From Vallitaleaceae bacterium 9-2 (GTDB lineage: Bacteria; Bacillota; Clostridia; Lachnospirales; Vallitaleaceae), in contig CP121691.1 in NCBI GenBank assembly GCA_038396585.1, positions 2,294,001 through 2,358,000 of the forward strand: a DNA stretch of 64,000 nucleotides, given 5' to 3'. Both the position numbers and the translations under genes were made by a program. Positions 8,717-17,832 of this stretch are shown piece by piece. A model generated the notes under the pieces. That model saw only the letters and a list, made by a program, of their open reading frames with translations. It was not told where the DNA came from and made no database searches. Position 1 is the stretch's first letter, and each line of letters begins with the position of its first letter.

Positions 8717-9475
8717 CTAAATAAACTGAATAGTCTTTTCCTCGCAAGAATAAAAAACTGATTGTGCAGGATACTTGCTTATTGTCTGATTGGTTGCCAC
8801 CAATGTTTTTAGGATATATCGATTCGGTCGTTTGGTTAAGCCTACCGGCAGCTGCTCCTTGTATAGATAAAGGGCTTGTCTAGGTCCTCGCATGCTTCGA
8901 TCACTATTAAAGGTAACATTATCAAGCACAAACAAACTATGACATAGCGTCACTTTTTCTATCAGCTTAAACTCCACTTCCTTGGCATTTAATATGGTCG
9001 CCGGATGATCATTTTTACCTAGATATGGAACGTAGGTACATTTATTATGTAGCACATGCGCCTTTAATATATCCATTAACTTTGTATCGTCTGTATAGAG
9101 ATAGATTCTCCACTGCGGCTCTTCCAACCAATACTCTCGAACCACCAGATTCCCACCTTGTTCCTTACTCGCATAACCTACACTATTATTAAAAACCTGC
9201 ATTTTTTTTGAAAACATTCCATTTGAAGTCAGAGGTTCAATCGCCACCTCCAAGGACCGCAACCGATCATAAAAATCCGGAAATTCTTTTGCCACTTTGT
9301 GCTCTTGATTGTATCGATAGTGCTCCTCATAACCATTGAGCCCCAGCATTGCCCCAAGCATTCCATAGACAGCGACTTTATGAATATGCCCATAGGTCAT
9401 GTAGACAAACTCGTTCACATCCGGTTGCTTAAACATGGCTGTTCTTCCTGTTAACGTAAACTGTAACCCTATCAT
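8717..9475 (-). CDS. cas5b: Cas5 (type I-B Cascade subunit)
   Basis: 252 aa RAMP protein. The N-terminus has the Cas5 signature: FTLTGRTAMFKQPDVN followed by YGHIHKVAVYGMLGAMLG. Cas5 caps the 5' handle of the crRNA in Cascade and contacts Cas8. The ATG at 9475 directly follows the cas7 stop (TAA ATG), so translation is coupled; only a weak GAAGTGA precedes it. 12 bp separate it from cas3. Confidence 0.95.
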   Translation of the reverse strand: MIGLQFTLTGRTAMFKQPDVNEFVYMTYGHIHKVAVYGMLGAMLGLNGYEEHYRYNQEHKVAKEFPDFYDRLRSLEVAIEPLTSNGMFSKKMQVFNNSVGYASKEQGGNLVVREYWLEEPQWRIYLYTDDTKLMDILKAHVLHNKCTYVPYLGKNDHPATILNAKEVEFKLIEKVTLCHSLFVLDNVTFNSDRSMRGPRQALYLYKEQLPVGLTKRPNRYILKTLVATNQTISKYPAQSVFYSCEEKTIQFI

Positions 9476-10381
9476 TTAGATCACTTCTTTCGTAAAAATA
9501 CTCATATGCTTCACCTTATCCCCTGTTATCCCCTCCACTTTGACAGAATATGGATTGTAATAGAGTTGAATACGCTGAATATCTTCACGGTCTAATAGCT
9601 CCGGTTTTTCAAAGCGAATAATATCAAGGTCATCCTTTTTCTCAAAAGAAATATATTCGGAAAGACTTGGTAAATAAGTGTCGATGTCGGTTTCAACGAA
9701 CATAGTAAACTCATTTTCACATCCAACTTTACTATTGGTCGCAAGGGCTGTTGCCGAAGTCAGTGACGCATCTACAAAGGATGTATACGCCGCTTCTGTA
9801 AATCCTTCAAAGTTATCAATGAGTTCTTTGTATCCCTCATAAGCCAAAGGATTAATCACAACCGGATAAAAATAATGGGCTTCATTGCTGACAATCTTTT
9901 TCCCCAATGTGGAATTATCTTTGTCATCTCCCGTACTAAATGGGGATAAAATATCCTGGACTTCTACTTCGCTATGCTCATATTTATTAAATCCTTGTCC
10001 AACTTGAATCGCTCCTGTAATCGATATATTGTTACCTTTTTCCGCAAATGTTGCTCCAAAACACATCACATCAAGCGCTGAAAAAAGGTTTACGAGAACC
10101 TCTGTTGACGGAGTGTTTTTCTCAAGCGGTCCAAAGAGCTGACTGTAGCGTCCTTCCAGCGTTCTAGGCTGTAATTTTCCATCTTTACCAATCACATGGG
10201 ACTTAATATATAGTATGCTTTCTCCTTGAGTTTCCCAATATTTTTTCATGCTATACTTTAACGCTTTATCACTTCCAAAAATCATATCATCACTGGTGGT
10301 CTTAGGTCTTCCCGTAAAGTCAGCGTTCCAGTTTGACATAATACTCTTGACCCCAACAACTCCATAGACGCGCTTATTCAT
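9476..10381 (-). CDS. cas7b: Cas7 (Csh2-type backbone of type I-B Cascade)
   Basis: About 301 aa from the ATG at 10381, which has GGGAGG 8 nt upstream; ATGs at 10387 and 10405 are alternatives. The protein starts MNKRVYGVVGVKSIMSNWN, continues NADFTGRP and SDKALKYSMKKYW, and matches the Csh2/Cas7 I-B family well. Cas7 polymerises along the crRNA spacer. It overlaps the end of cas8b by 8 bp. Confidence 0.95.
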   Translation of the reverse strand: MNKRVYGVVGVKSIMSNWNADFTGRPKTTSDDMIFGSDKALKYSMKKYWETQGESILYIKSHVIGKDGKLQPRTLEGRYSQLFGPLEKNTPSTEVLVNLFSALDVMCFGATFAEKGNNISITGAIQVGQGFNKYEHSEVEVQDILSPFSTGDDKDNSTLGKKIVSNEAHYFYPVVINPLAYEGYKELIDNFEGFTEAAYTSFVDASLTSATALATNSKVGCENEFTMFVETDIDTYLPSLSEYISFEKKDDLDIIRFEKPELLDREDIQRIQLYYNPYSVKVEGITGDKVKHMSIFTKEVI

Positions 10382-12107
10382 CTGCATTACCTCCCACTTT
10401 TTCATAGAATAGGTTACTCGCTGTATAGCCTGTTAACAGCATCTTTACATCCACTTTGTTATCCGTACATGTATAGGCTTGAATCATTGCCATAGCGTTA
10501 TTAAACTTACGATAATTTCGCGAAATATCATGATTGTATTTCATAAAGGCAAAGCGTATCTCCTTGATCAATTGCGCCGGACGTTTTGTTTCTAAAAACA
10601 TATTGGCCATGCTGTGCTTTGTCGATTGCGATTTTGAACGGTCTAGCATATAACTAATGATTTGTCCTGATAGATAATAAAACTCATCATCCGTGTCACA
10701 ATCTTGGGTTACCGGTTCTTCTAATTTCGTCGATAACATCTTGCGTAATTGAAGTATTTTTCCTGCCATATCTTCATCCCCTCCTTTTTGACTGATTAAT
10801 GCTATATATAGATTCATGGCTTCTGCCGCCTTCCATTTTGGATAATCCTTATCGTGTAAGCGCTGGCAAATGGCGTGTGGCAGAATCTCTAAGGCAGATC
10901 TTAATCCGTTTTTTTGCCCAAGGCGAAAGTATTGCTTAAATCCTTCCCTAGAAGCTAATAAAAACTGCTTCATAGTCGGATTAATCTTTGTGATATCGCT
11001 TGCCTCTTGATAATAGACATAATGTAACCGCCCTTGAAAAATAAGCTGGTCTAATTTTTTTTCGATCATAAAGGGCTCTTCAAGGATATAGTCTTCCATA
11101 AGTTGTCGTTCTTCGCCACTTCCATGACTTACCCTTTGAACATTGGTTACAATAAGAGGCGCTTCTTTTTCAACAAATGGAACAAAGCTATAGTCGATAA
11201 TTGTAGGAGCCATGCCCTGCTCTAATTGTATATAATGATACCCCTTTTGCCCATATGCTCGCTGATCACTAATCCCTTCTACAAAATCCGAATCCCCTTT
11301 AATATATAAGGGACCACTTTTTCTTGTCCCTAGCCAATCAAAAAAATACTTGTGCATAAGAATCTGGCGACTTTCAACAAAAAAAGGAATGGTATTATCC
11401 CGAGTCTTATGCTCTAAATATGGCTTCTTACTATTAAGTCCCATATTATTATTGGTCAATCCATAGATTTTTCCGTCGATAGTCTTATTATATGCATTTT
11501 TATTATACAGATTAGGGATAAAATATCGTCGTCCTTCTTGTTGATATAGCTCAGAAGGCGCATCAAAAAAAAGCTTGATATAATTGGAAAAATCTACTCC
11601 TTCAAGTTCTGCAAGTATGGTGTCCAGTTTATCAAGTATAATCGCCTTGTTAATCTTTACTTTATCTGAATCAACCGGAACCGCTAAGGTATGGTATAAT
11701 TCCAAAGATTTCTTTTTTGAATTGTATTTTTGAATGGGGTCTTCAAGTGTTATATAATATTTTTCTATGCTATCAAGAAGTTGATGTTTTTCCAGAGCAT
11801 CTTTTCCCATTAACTGATCTTTTTTCATAAAAAATGTCAAATAATTATTTGAATGTATTTTTTTAGTTGGATCAATCGGCTTATTCATTGCAATCAACGT
11901 TGAATAATAATCCCTCATTGCAAACCATGCATATTCTTTATCCGCTAGATGCCCGTCCTTGCTGTTATAGACCTTGACTATCTGTATATTTCCCTCATCA
12001 TCCAATCGTACATATGCTCCGCTTTTCAAAACATAATTATCCGTAATTAAACGAACACCTTTTTGTTCATATGCCTGGCTAAACTGCTGAACTAATTGGT
12101 CAATCAT
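10374..12107 (-). CDS. cas8b: Cas8b (Csh1/TM1802-type large subunit)
   Basis: 577 aa. Position and content fit the Csh1/TM1802 family of I-B large subunits, which recognise the PAM and recruit Cas3. Visible features are an N-terminal block with KIHSNNYLTFFMKKDQL, a basic middle region and a helical C-terminus typical of the small-subunit-like domain in Cas8 proteins. Family sequence identity is low, so the call rests on length, on location between cas6 and cas7, and on those blocks. The ATG at 12107 overlaps the cas6 stop (ATGA). Confidence 0.9.
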   Translation of the reverse strand: MIDQLVQQFSQAYEQKGVRLITDNYVLKSGAYVRLDDEGNIQIVKVYNSKDGHLADKEYAWFAMRDYYSTLIAMNKPIDPTKKIHSNNYLTFFMKKDQLMGKDALEKHQLLDSIEKYYITLEDPIQKYNSKKKSLELYHTLAVPVDSDKVKINKAIILDKLDTILAELEGVDFSNYIKLFFDAPSELYQQEGRRYFIPNLYNKNAYNKTIDGKIYGLTNNNMGLNSKKPYLEHKTRDNTIPFFVESRQILMHKYFFDWLGTRKSGPLYIKGDSDFVEGISDQRAYGQKGYHYIQLEQGMAPTIIDYSFVPFVEKEAPLIVTNVQRVSHGSGEERQLMEDYILEEPFMIEKKLDQLIFQGRLHYVYYQEASDITKINPTMKQFLLASREGFKQYFRLGQKNGLRSALEILPHAICQRLHDKDYPKWKAAEAMNLYIALISQKGGDEDMAGKILQLRKMLSTKLEEPVTQDCDTDDEFYYLSGQIISYMLDRSKSQSTKHSMANMFLETKRPAQLIKEIRFAFMKYNHDISRNYRKFNNAMAMIQAYTCTDNKVDVKMLLTGYTASNLFYEKVGGNADE

Positions 12108-12814
12108 GATCGCTTCCCCTCCTTATAATAATTAGCCACTACGTACCCCATACCAAGTGACGTCTTCTCCCCAATTCCCGTAGCAAGTGCCAAATTGGCA
12201 AGCTTTTGTGCTTCTGGATTATCTGCAATCTGTATCTTCACCTTATGTGCCAGAAAATGTATGGATTTATAGGGAATCTTAATTGGAATACGATTGGTCT
12301 TGATTAAACCCTTGCAAAATTGAGACACTTGAATCTTTTCCTCATAATAGTTATGGTATTTTTTCTCTAGCAGCCCTACGATACGTTTTTCAATAAATTC
12401 CAAAGGATTGTGTTCAGGAAGAACATAGCCTTCATCCGATGTTAAGACAATCGGAGTGATGGATACCAACTCTCGTATATGACCTTCGTCTTTCTTTTTC
12501 AAATCCGTTGCTATCAAATCCATCACTTCAAAGCTTGACGCTTTCATGCATTGTATTATCTGGTGGGCAAATGATTCTTCCAAACATCGGACACGAAAAA
12601 CATAGATTCTACCTTTTTGATACGCCCTATTTTTCTCTACAGGATATAAGCCTGAGAAATTATAGTACTTAGGCATTAAATCTTTATGTGCTTTTTTAAG
12701 TTCTCTACTATTTAACATGGAATAATTAAGCGCTTCACTTAGAACTGTAAAGCTATTAAGATAAGGTATGTCCTTTTTAAGAACAACCGTAAACACAACC
12801 TCATAAATCAACAT
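12104..12814 (-). CDS. cas6: CRISPR repeat endoribonuclease Cas6
   Basis: 236 aa, two RAMP domains ending in the glycine-rich loop GIGEKTSLGMG that marks Cas6. Cas6 cuts pre-crRNA within each repeat, leaving the ATTGAAAT 5' handle. It is the first gene of the I-B operon. No other cas6 is present, so the III-B complex 1.3 kb away, which uses arrays with the same repeat, probably depends on it. Its stop overlaps the cas8b start by 4 bp. Confidence 0.95.
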   Translation of the reverse strand: MLIYEVVFTVVLKKDIPYLNSFTVLSEALNYSMLNSRELKKAHKDLMPKYYNFSGLYPVEKNRAYQKGRIYVFRVRCLEESFAHQIIQCMKASSFEVMDLIATDLKKKDEGHIRELVSITPIVLTSDEGYVLPEHNPLEFIEKRIVGLLEKKYHNYYEEKIQVSQFCKGLIKTNRIPIKIPYKSIHFLAHKVKIQIADNPEAQKLANLALATGIGEKTSLGMGYVVANYYKEGKRS

Positions 12815-13006
12815 ATCTTTCCCCTTCTATAGATAGTCTTATATCTATGCAATTATTTATTAACTCTTTATACAAATGCCTTTTTATTATATCTTCTATA
12901 ATATAGCTAATCATATAAGCATTTTTTTGTCAATATCATTATGGTTTTTTCTGTTTTTTCTGTTTTTTACATTATTTTTATTCTGAAAACTAGCGCATAT
13001 ATTTGG
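12815..13006 (-). promoter_or_regulatory. Probable promoter region of the type I-B operon
   Basis: Very AT-rich gap between the trailer end of array 2 and cas6. On the minus strand a TTGACA lies at 12929-12934 with AT-rich candidates for a -10 box downstream, none at ideal spacing. A GGGGAAAG ribosome binding site precedes cas6. Since array 2 is transcribed in the same direction, read-through from leader 2 may also feed the operon. No terminator hairpin is visible here. Confidence 0.45.
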
Positions 13007-13944
13007 GCAAAGGTACATTTGATGTTACGGTTCAACTAGATGGACCATCCTGTATATTTGTTATATACTGCCTATTTCAATACATCGTATGTTACTGTTC
13101 AACTCTAAAGCATTTTCTTGTCAAAATACCATTAACAAATTTCAATACAACGTTGTGGGTAAATTAGCCATATTTCAATACATCGTATGTTACTGTTCAA
13201 CTAATGTAAGCGTCGAAAGTGGACCTTCCTTTGCATCATTTCAATACATCGTATGTTACTGTTCAACTAATGGTAACAGTATCAATCCAGCCTTTCTAAC
13301 CGAATTTCAATACATCGTATGTTACTGTTCAACAGTCTTTACAGAATCAACCGTTTGAACAACATCATTATTTCAATACATCGTATGTTACTGTTCAACC
13401 AAGTTGAATCCGAAGGGAGAAAAAATGGATAGAATATTTCAATACATCGTATGTTACTGTTCAACCGGCACTATGTTTGACGGAATGTTTATTGTAGGCA
13501 TATTTCAATACATCGTATGTTATTCAATACATCGTATGTTACTGTTCAACTGAAGAACCCCCTCAAATATCTTCACGATGAACAACATTTCAATACATCG
13601 TATGTTACTGTTCAACAGGCAATATGGAATTGGCTGAATATATTTTTGGTATATTTCAATACATCGTATGTTACTGTTCAACCAAGGATATGCCAATGGG
13701 TCATGGGAAAGAGATATAATTTCAATACATCGTATGTTACTGTTCAACTGCCCCAGTTATTAATAATTAGCATCGGAATTCCGAATTTCAATACATCGTA
13801 TGTTACTGTTCAACAAAACATTGGTCGGAAAATGTTCTGTTAACTGTTATTTCAATACATCGTATGTTACTGTTCAACTGTTCTTGACCATGGCGATGTC
13901 CAAGATGTTCCTATATTTCAATACATCGTATGTTACTGTTCAAC
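13007..13944 (-). CRISPR. CRISPR array 2 (13 full repeats, three partial or decayed ones)
   Basis: Full repeats start at 13074, 13172, 13238, 13304, 13370, 13436, 13522, 13587, 13653, 13719, 13785, 13849 and 13915; ordinary spacers are 34-37 nt. The repeat is the same as in array 1. A decayed terminal repeat is at 13007-13036. A repeat fragment (ATTTCAATACA) sits at 13139 inside a 68-nt interval. At 13502-13550 a 20-nt truncated repeat is joined directly to a 29-nt repeat, so one spacer is lost. The leader is on the right; crRNA is read on the minus strand. Confidence 0.97.
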
Positions 13945-14119
13945 CAATGGAAAAAGGGCATCTCAAAAACAGAAAATTTCTTTCTGCCCCCAATTTTCAG
14001 GTTATCACACGTTTTTTTCCAAGTGTTTTCTCTTTTTAGTTAATCACAAGACTAATCACTTGTCAAGCCATGCTAGACTATGCTTTCCATAATTGTCAGA
14101 ATTTTCATGCTTGGAACTT
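13945..14119 (-). promoter_or_regulatory. CRISPR leader 2
   Basis: Sequence between array 2 and the end of cmr5. It shares long blocks with leader 3, in plus-strand order: GTTTTTTTCCAAGT, then TGTCAAG-CAT, then TTGTC-GAA followed by CTTGGAACTTTT. On the minus strand TTGACA occurs at 14061-14066, with a plausible weak -10 (TTAACT) after 17 bp, which would start pre-crRNA transcription toward the array. Confidence 0.75.
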
Positions 14120-14509
14120 TTAATCACTCTCCATAGCTTCAGCCGTATTTTTTAACCAAATCGAATATTCTAATATTTCTTTCAGCACAAGCCTTTGATG
14201 CGTATGTGATGCATTAATTAACTCTACTATACATTCATTTTCATCAGTCGCCTGTATAAAAGGCAATCCTATAATGAATTCAATATACCAATTGTAAAGT
14301 GATGTTTCTTCTATATCCCCCTTACCTTTTTGCTGTTTTAAGTAGCACAACGTCGATATTATTCCATGTTCTTTAAATAGTATTGGAAGGCGCCGACATA
14401 AAGATTTCAACTCTGATTTTGACTCTTTATTGCATTTTTCTTCGATATGATAATATGCCCATAAAGCCCGTTTTCGATTCATCTGAATAGGTAAGCTATC
14501 AATATTCAT
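14120..14509 (-). CDS. cmr5: Cmr5 (type III-B small subunit)
   Basis: 129 aa, all-helical. The block LCRRLPILFKEHGIISTLCYL matches the Cmr5 pattern (R..LP.L...G...TL.YL; shown here without the rest). Cmr5 subunits line the inside of the Cmr filament and cover target RNA. The ATG at 14509 follows GAGGAGG and overlaps the end of cmr4. It is the last gene of the III-B operon. A second Cmr5-like domain is fused to Cmr6 in the same operon, which is unusual. Confidence 0.85.
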   Translation of the reverse strand: MNIDSLPIQMNRKRALWAYYHIEEKCNKESKSELKSLCRRLPILFKEHGIISTLCYLKQQKGKGDIEETSLYNWYIEFIIGLPFIQATDENECIVELINASHTHQRLVLKEILEYSIWLKNTAEAMESD

Positions 14510-15380
14510 GATTTACCTCCTCAATAACCTTAAGTCTACCTTTTCCAAGTGTCGTCCAACCTCCAACAAACATCTGAAAATTTTTGCTCGTCTGTTGATG
14601 CCACTTTTTCAAGAGGATTTGCTCACTAATCTCATTCTTATTATCTTTCTTCGAACTATTTTTATAAAACACCTCTTGTGAAAAACCATGAATATGTCCA
14701 TAAAAAATCGTTCCTTCTGGCAATAACTCTACACTAAACAACCCTGAATCCTTAGCCGTACCTGTTGACTCGCTAACTCGAATTTGCGTTTTTTGCTCTG
14801 TAAAAAAGTTGGTAAAAACCTCCAAATTGTTGTGTGCCAAAATAACCAATCGTTCTTGAATATGTTTAAAAAAAGCTGATTTAAACGTGAGATCTTTTAG
14901 CAAGACACACTCAAAAGGATAATCCGCCAAATACATTCTATCTGGATATGTCGAGAAAACGAGGGCTTTATCTATACTATCTCTACTTTCACTTTCTGTA
15001 ATCAGCATCTTTAGATCGTCCATAAGTTCAGTGTGAGTATCCTTGTCTATCAAATGCATATCTTGATATATTTGTTCCAATATAGGGCGCGAAGTTATAA
15101 AAGCATGAATTTTTTCAGAACATTCTACAGGAAAAGCCACCATGTTCAAATCGCTAAAAGCTAAAACACCTGGTTGTCTATCTCCTCCATAAAGTCGCTT
15201 CTGGGTATCTCCTATGCTTCCAAGGGTTTTATGGCGGTATGCACCTTTGATTGTTGTACTATCAATTTTAGGCATCCCATCTCTATGATTTCTTTGAATC
15301 GGCATATCTATCTGACTATTGCCCGAACTGGCTCCAACATGAATCGGTGTCAGTGCTTGATAGAATCGTGTTATTGTCAT
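14499..15380 (-). CDS. cmr4: Cmr4, catalytically competent copy (III-B backbone RNase)
   Basis: 293 aa RAMP protein. The N-terminus reads LTPIHVGASSGNSQIDMPIQR. The Asp before MPIQR corresponds to the slicer residue D26 of Pyrococcus furiosus Cmr4, so this copy should cut target RNA. Other Cmr4 marks are STTIKGAYR, TGTAKDSGLF and GGWTTLGKGRLKV near the C-terminus. The start overlaps the stop of the upstream CARF gene (ATGA), with GGAGGG before it. A second, diverged Cmr4 is encoded at 20500-21384. Confidence 0.92.
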   Translation of the reverse strand: MTITRFYQALTPIHVGASSGNSQIDMPIQRNHRDGMPKIDSTTIKGAYRHKTLGSIGDTQKRLYGGDRQPGVLAFSDLNMVAFPVECSEKIHAFITSRPILEQIYQDMHLIDKDTHTELMDDLKMLITESESRDSIDKALVFSTYPDRMYLADYPFECVLLKDLTFKSAFFKHIQERLVILAHNNLEVFTNFFTEQKTQIRVSESTGTAKDSGLFSVELLPEGTIFYGHIHGFSQEVFYKNSSKKDNKNEISEQILLKKWHQQTSKNFQMFVGGWTTLGKGRLKVIEEVNHEY

Positions 15381-16738
15381 CGTCTATCCCTCCAATCCAT
15401 ATCTTCATAAAGTTCTAGAAGTTTTTCCTGAATCTCATCTATACCCCAAATCTGAATATTTGAACGATATGCTGCACGAACTGTGGTCATAATATATTCT
15501 ATATCGTCTTCTTTTTTTGCCATATTACCGATTTCCTCATATCCTTTTTTTGACAAAGGCGTTATCAACACAGGTTTTCCATAGACTCCACCAGTCTCAT
15601 ACGCTGTATACATCCTAGCTTTTAATGTATCTGATGGCGCAATTCCTGCTTTGCATTCAATAATCACCAATTGCCCACTAACCGTCGTTATCACAATATC
15701 AAACTCACAAAGATCCGACCTATATTTTGACTTATCACCTCTTTTTTTGATGTTTACACTATGATATAAACCTGTAAAAAACTTCTCTTTCCCCCTATGA
15801 ATGGATTGAATTGCATCTTTTGTCGCAACCAAAGCCATTTTTTCAAGCAAATATCCCCCCATATTTTTCTTATATTTTTTTATATCATCGTTAATGCTAG
15901 CAATGTATTCATCTTCCATACCCCTCTTTACTAACATATCATCCAGTACTTTTGGCTTTTTATTCAATTGTAATATATCTTCAACAAACTCAGTACCTTG
16001 TTTTTCAGTATCCTTCTGATGTACCTTTTGATTCAACTGTCGATAAGCCTTTTCCATGATACCCTTTTCATCCTCTGCCGATATAGGACTTTCTAAATAA
16101 TTCACTGTTGAAGTTTGACTGGTCGTATACCCTGCAAGTTCAAGGATGCCATCCAGCATTATATCACTTCTTGAATAATCTATCGAAAACGCTTCAAATT
16201 CCCAACCTTTATTAGAATTTGTATAATATATCTGTTGTGTGTTCCCTTCCATATACATAATAACATCTTGACCATGGCGCTTCTGTTGCTTTTGCACCCA
16301 AGTCATAATATCTAAAAGCAGATTACGCTGACCTCCCGTTACATTCCATAACGTTTTCCTAGGCAATAATTTTTTAGGATTTTTTAAATCGGCTGTTAGC
16401 GTATCTTGTTGATAAAAGGTGTCATCCAATTCTTTTGTTAGATTACTTAGATTATTTTCCAATTCCACATTTTTTATTGTACACTTCATATTATTACTTT
16501 TTTTCTGAATATATTTGCTAAAGTTTTCGTCCCATTTGGGATTATCAAACCGCTTCATCTTGCTACTTGCTTCGCTTTTCATCTTTTTGGTCAAATTAAT
16601 GATAGATAATTGACTGGAAGGATTTCTCCAATTATCTATCATCGTCAATGGCAAGTAGTTAACCACTTGATTTAAGGTAGAACAGATAACATAATTCTCC
16701 ACATCTTTAAATACCTCATCATGTTTATTCATACGCAT
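15377..16738 (-). CDS. CARF-like effector with PD-(D/E)XK nuclease (Card1/Can2-type)
   Basis: 453 aa. Residues 1-150 resemble a CARF/Rossmann-like sensor (YVICSTLNQVV; SQLSIINLTKK), and WNVTGGQRN resembles the N-TGG-T/K motif of the DUF1887 (Card1/Can2) family. The C-terminal third carries a PD-(D/E)XK centre: CEFDIVI, then LVIIECKAG with the E-x-K pair. Known relatives are activated by cyclic tetra- or hexa-adenylate made by Cas10 and degrade RNA and/or DNA. The gene is embedded between cmr3 and cmr4 with short overlaps on both sides, so it is made with the complex. The nuclease call is firm; the CARF call is an inference from location and motifs. Confidence 0.75.
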   Translation of the reverse strand: MRMNKHDEVFKDVENYVICSTLNQVVNYLPLTMIDNWRNPSSQLSIINLTKKMKSEASSKMKRFDNPKWDENFSKYIQKKSNNMKCTIKNVELENNLSNLTKELDDTFYQQDTLTADLKNPKKLLPRKTLWNVTGGQRNLLLDIMTWVQKQQKRHGQDVIMYMEGNTQQIYYTNSNKGWEFEAFSIDYSRSDIMLDGILELAGYTTSQTSTVNYLESPISAEDEKGIMEKAYRQLNQKVHQKDTEKQGTEFVEDILQLNKKPKVLDDMLVKRGMEDEYIASINDDIKKYKKNMGGYLLEKMALVATKDAIQSIHRGKEKFFTGLYHSVNIKKRGDKSKYRSDLCEFDIVITTVSGQLVIIECKAGIAPSDTLKARMYTAYETGGVYGKPVLITPLSKKGYEEIGNMAKKEDDIEYIMTTVRAAYRSNIQIWGIDEIQEKLLELYEDMDWRDRR

Positions 16739-17832
16739 TCTTCTCCTCCCTCAAAAGGTGCTATCAAAAATTGATTATAGCCCTTATATGTTCCTTCGAG
16801 TTGATTGACAATAGCCGTAAGCTTTTCAGTCCATTCTTTTGTGTTATTTTTATTGCCTCCTGTATTTTTAAGAATAAGGATACTTCCTGGGGCCAAAATC
16901 TTTTGCAAATTATTTGCCTTGTTTTCAGCCATACTATAGCTACCCATATGCTTGGGGCGTTCTGATGCCCCGCCACACACTTCTATGTTATCTTTACACA
17001 GCTTTTCTCTAAGCGCTTCATGTACGGCATAGGTCATGGGTGTTGTAAGAATAAGCTTTACATAACTTCTTTTAGTTTCAAACATTGGCTGTTCAAATAC
17101 AGGATGTGCCTGTTTTTGCCAATATATATAAGCCATTTTTCTTTCTCCACCTAATTGAAGTACTCGATTGTTTTTTTGAGGTAAGTACTCCATTCGTCCA
17201 CTCATAACATATCTTGCCTGACTATCTCTAAAAGCAACTTGTTCGATTCGATAAAGGTGGTTATCCTTTGCCTGTCGATTATTTTGCTCTATTTCAATAC
17301 CTATTTTTTCTTCTATACAAAAAAGCCTCTCCCATGAGACCAGATTTTCACTATCAATCTTTTCATTATTACAATACTGTTTAAACCCTTGTTGGGAAAG
17401 ATACATTTGAGATGCTCGTGTATATGTATCATAGATATCATCTTTGGGTGTCAATGGTCGATATATCCATTTCTCCGCACTGATTTCAATTTTTTTATAC
17501 TCAGCTTTTTTAATCGCTTTTGAATTATAAAATAAATCTATAGGTGCCGGAATCCAAAATGTACGATGACTAAAAAGTCCACTTTTTTCAATTTGAAGGT
17601 ATGTGTCCATCGGTGGTGTCTTTTTATTGCGTATTGAATCTAAGGCTGTCTCAAAAAGTCCCTCTCTTAAAAAGCACGAAAATAAGCTTCCATACAGTGT
17701 CGATGGATAGGGTGTAATCATAGTAGGCACTTCATTGCTACGCTTTTTCTCGAATCGCGTCATATCTCGAAAAAACAGAACATCCATAGGAATGATCATA
17801 CCGCTAAACGCTTCCAACTTTTTATTCTTCAT
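16729..17832 (-). CDS. cmr3: Cmr3 (type III-B, crRNA 5'-handle binding)
   Basis: 367 aa. The N-terminus shows the Cmr3 pattern: MIIPMDVLFFRDMTRFE followed by TPYPSTLYGSLFS. Later come the segments ILTTPMTYA and GGERKMAY. Cmr3 pairs with Cas10 and holds the 5' handle of the crRNA. The ATG at 17832 follows GGAGG and overlaps the cas10 stop by 11 bp. The 3' end overlaps the CARF nuclease gene. Confidence 0.92.
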   Translation of the reverse strand: MKNKKLEAFSGMIIPMDVLFFRDMTRFEKKRSNEVPTMITPYPSTLYGSLFSCFLREGLFETALDSIRNKKTPPMDTYLQIEKSGLFSHRTFWIPAPIDLFYNSKAIKKAEYKKIEISAEKWIYRPLTPKDDIYDTYTRASQMYLSQQGFKQYCNNEKIDSENLVSWERLFCIEEKIGIEIEQNNRQAKDNHLYRIEQVAFRDSQARYVMSGRMEYLPQKNNRVLQLGGERKMAYIYWQKQAHPVFEQPMFETKRSYVKLILTTPMTYAVHEALREKLCKDNIEVCGGASERPKHMGSYSMAENKANNLQKILAPGSILILKNTGGNKNNTKEWTEKLTAIVNQLEGTYKGYNQFLIAPFEGGEECV

